Assembly (NCBI GenBank): GCA_037443685.1
Contig: JBBINX010000060.1
Coordinates: forward strand, 1-14,791
Direction of reading: 5' to 3'
Source of the DNA: JAHJRJ01 sp037443685
Lineage (GTDB): Bacteria; Bacteroidota; Ignavibacteria; UBA10030; BY39
DNA length: 14,791 nt
Both the position numbers and the translations under genes were made by a program. Below the pieces are notes generated by a model. The model saw only the letters and a program-made list of their open reading frames with translations. It made no database searches and was not told where the DNA came from. Shown in pieces: positions 13,770 to 14,791 of the stretch. The number at the start of each line of letters is the position of its first letter. The first letter of the stretch is position 1.

Positions 13770-14791
13770 ATGAAAAAAATTATTCTTCTAACAATCAGTT
13801 TTTTATTAATTGTCAGTGGCTCTCACACCAGTGTTAAAACTTGGATTGGTGGCAGCGGAACTGGTGGCCAAATATATCAATGGAATAGAGCTTCAAATTG
13901 GAGTCCAAACGGTGTTCCAACAGCGAGTGATTCTGTTGTTATTCCAGTGACTTCGAATAATCCTGTTAATATGAATACAACCGGAATTTGTGGTGCACTC
14001 ACCATTACAGGTGGTTCATTATATTTATCTGGCAATCTAAGTATTAATTCCGGGAGCGGCTATGGTGGCCATTTAACGATTGCAGCGGGAACTTTTACAG
14101 CGACTGGTTTCACTACATCCATACAAGGTAATGTGAGAAATAGCGGTACGTTGGTTGTTGGTACTGGGACAATAAATGTTAATGGTAATGTAACCATAGA
14201 TAGTTTGATTACTTACACTACAGGAGGAAGAATGAATGTATCGGGTACATTAACACGTAACAATCTAACTTCCACTGGAGTACAAGTTTTATTCTCAGCG
14301 AACAACTACATTGATATTACAACGTCTGGTATTACAGCTATTACCATCCGAGCATTTCAAAACACAGCACCACCGGTTACTTCACCAACATATGATTCAA
14401 CTAAAGCTGTGCGACTCAGATATTATACAATTTCTGGAGTTAGTGGAACAGGTGCAGCATTTGTACGTTTAGATTATTTATTAGCAGAAAAAGGAACTGG
14501 TTTAAATCCTATTAATGGAAGTATCTGGCAATATCCTGCAGGGGGTAATGCTTGGATAAATCAAGGTTATACTTTATCCGGTCAATATTTTGCTACTTCC
14601 GGTGCTCCAATTTCTGCATCAAATTTAGCTGGTAATTATGCAATAGCCGATGCTGCGTCTGCGCTTCCCGTCCAACTCGCATCATTTGTAGGTAATTTTA
14701 TAAGTAATAACCAAGCTCAATTAGATTGGTCAACAGTCAGTGAAATCAACAACTTCGGCTTTTATGTCCAGAAGTACAACGGAACAGATTA
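13770..14791 (+). CDS. Exported beta-rich protein with C-terminal 'LPVxLxSF' segment, 3' end cut by window edge
   Basis: The frame is open from ATG 13770 to the right edge (340 codons plus two bases). Residues 1-17 (MKKIILLTISFLLIVSG) are a clear signal peptide. The mature part is rich in Gly, Thr, Ser, Asn and Val, with short repeating units such as GALTITGGSLYLSGNLSINS and GTLVVGTGTINVNGNVTID that suggest a beta-helix or beta-sandwich passenger. Near the cut end, LPVQLASF (299-306) and LDWSTVSEINNFGFYVQK (318-335) match a segment common just before the C-terminal sorting domain of large secreted proteins in Bacteroidota, Ignavibacteria and relatives. Export by type IX secretion and surface location are inferred; the sorting domain itself would lie beyond the window. 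Ribosome site AAGG is weak. The function is unknown. Confidence 0.85.
   Translation, partial: MKKIILLTISFLLIVSGSHTSVKTWIGGSGTGGQIYQWNRASNWSPNGVPTASDSVVIPVTSNNPVNMNTTGICGALTITGGSLYLSGNLSINSGSGYGGHLTIAAGTFTATGFTTSIQGNVRNSGTLVVGTGTINVNGNVTIDSLITYTTGGRMNVSGTLTRNNLTSTGVQVLFSANNYIDITTSGITAITIRAFQNTAPPVTSPTYDSTKAVRLRYYTISGVSGTGAAFVRLDYLLAEKGTGLNPINGSIWQYPAGGNAWINQGYTLSGQYFATSGAPISASNLAGNYAIADAASALPVQLASFVGNFISNNQAQLDWSTVSEINNFGFYVQKYNGTD

Noticed and set aside
1..14791. CRISPR array, tRNA, rRNA, insertion sequence or prophage
   Set aside because: No regularly spaced direct repeats, cloverleaf-like segments, transposase, integrase or phage structural motifs were seen on reading both strands.

Overview
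The window reads as an AT-rich (roughly one third G+C) chromosomal segment from a bacterium of the Bacteroidota/Chlorobiota/Ignavibacteriota assemblage. That placement is an inference. It rests on a secreted protein at the right edge carrying an 'LPVQLASF ... LDWSTVSEINNFGFYVQK' segment of the kind found near the C-termini of exported proteins in this group, on the secreted M64 peptidase at the left edge, and on promoters of the canonical TTGACA/TATAAT type rather than the TTTG/TAnnTTTG type of Bacteroidetes proper. This combination fits the Ignavibacteria/Chlorobi side best.

Layout, right to left on the minus strand. (a) An NDUFA9-like NAD(P)-binding epimerase/reductase (12256-13218) stands alone. 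(b) A DedA/VTT membrane protein (11446-12057) and a Nudix hydrolase (10965-11441) form a two-gene operon with its own promoter. (c) A PfkB-family sugar kinase, an MtnA-type sugar-phosphate isomerase and RecO (9986 down to 7147) are packed with an ATGA overlap and a 3-base gap behind one promoter. (d) A DegQ/HtrA-type periplasmic serine protease (5407-6936) follows after a 210-base gap holding a degenerate repeat. (e) A tight operon from about 5050 down past the left edge encodes an HNH nuclease, tryptophanyl-tRNA synthetase, condensin subunits ScpA and ScpB, an RsuA/RluB pseudouridine synthase and an exported M64 metallopeptidase (cut by the left edge).

Only two genes lie on the plus strand. 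One is an orphan receiver-domain response regulator (10232-10960) with two tandem promoters, transcribed divergently from the kinase operon. The other is the start of a secreted beta-rich protein (13770 to the right edge).

Most genes are housekeeping: chromosome segregation, translation, recombination and envelope quality control. The points worth a second look are these. The HNH gene has a conserved-looking N-terminus that lies upstream of any usable start codon, behind a perfect Shine-Dalgarno and a short upstream ORF. The TrpRS carries a cysteine pattern close to that of the iron-sulfur TrpRS of Thermotoga. The PfkB-MtnA pair is translationally coupled. There is a strong palindrome upstream of the HNH operon, and a degenerate inverted repeat between recO and htrA. 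I saw no CRISPR array, tRNA, rRNA, insertion sequence or phage gene, and no convincing wholly new multi-gene system.
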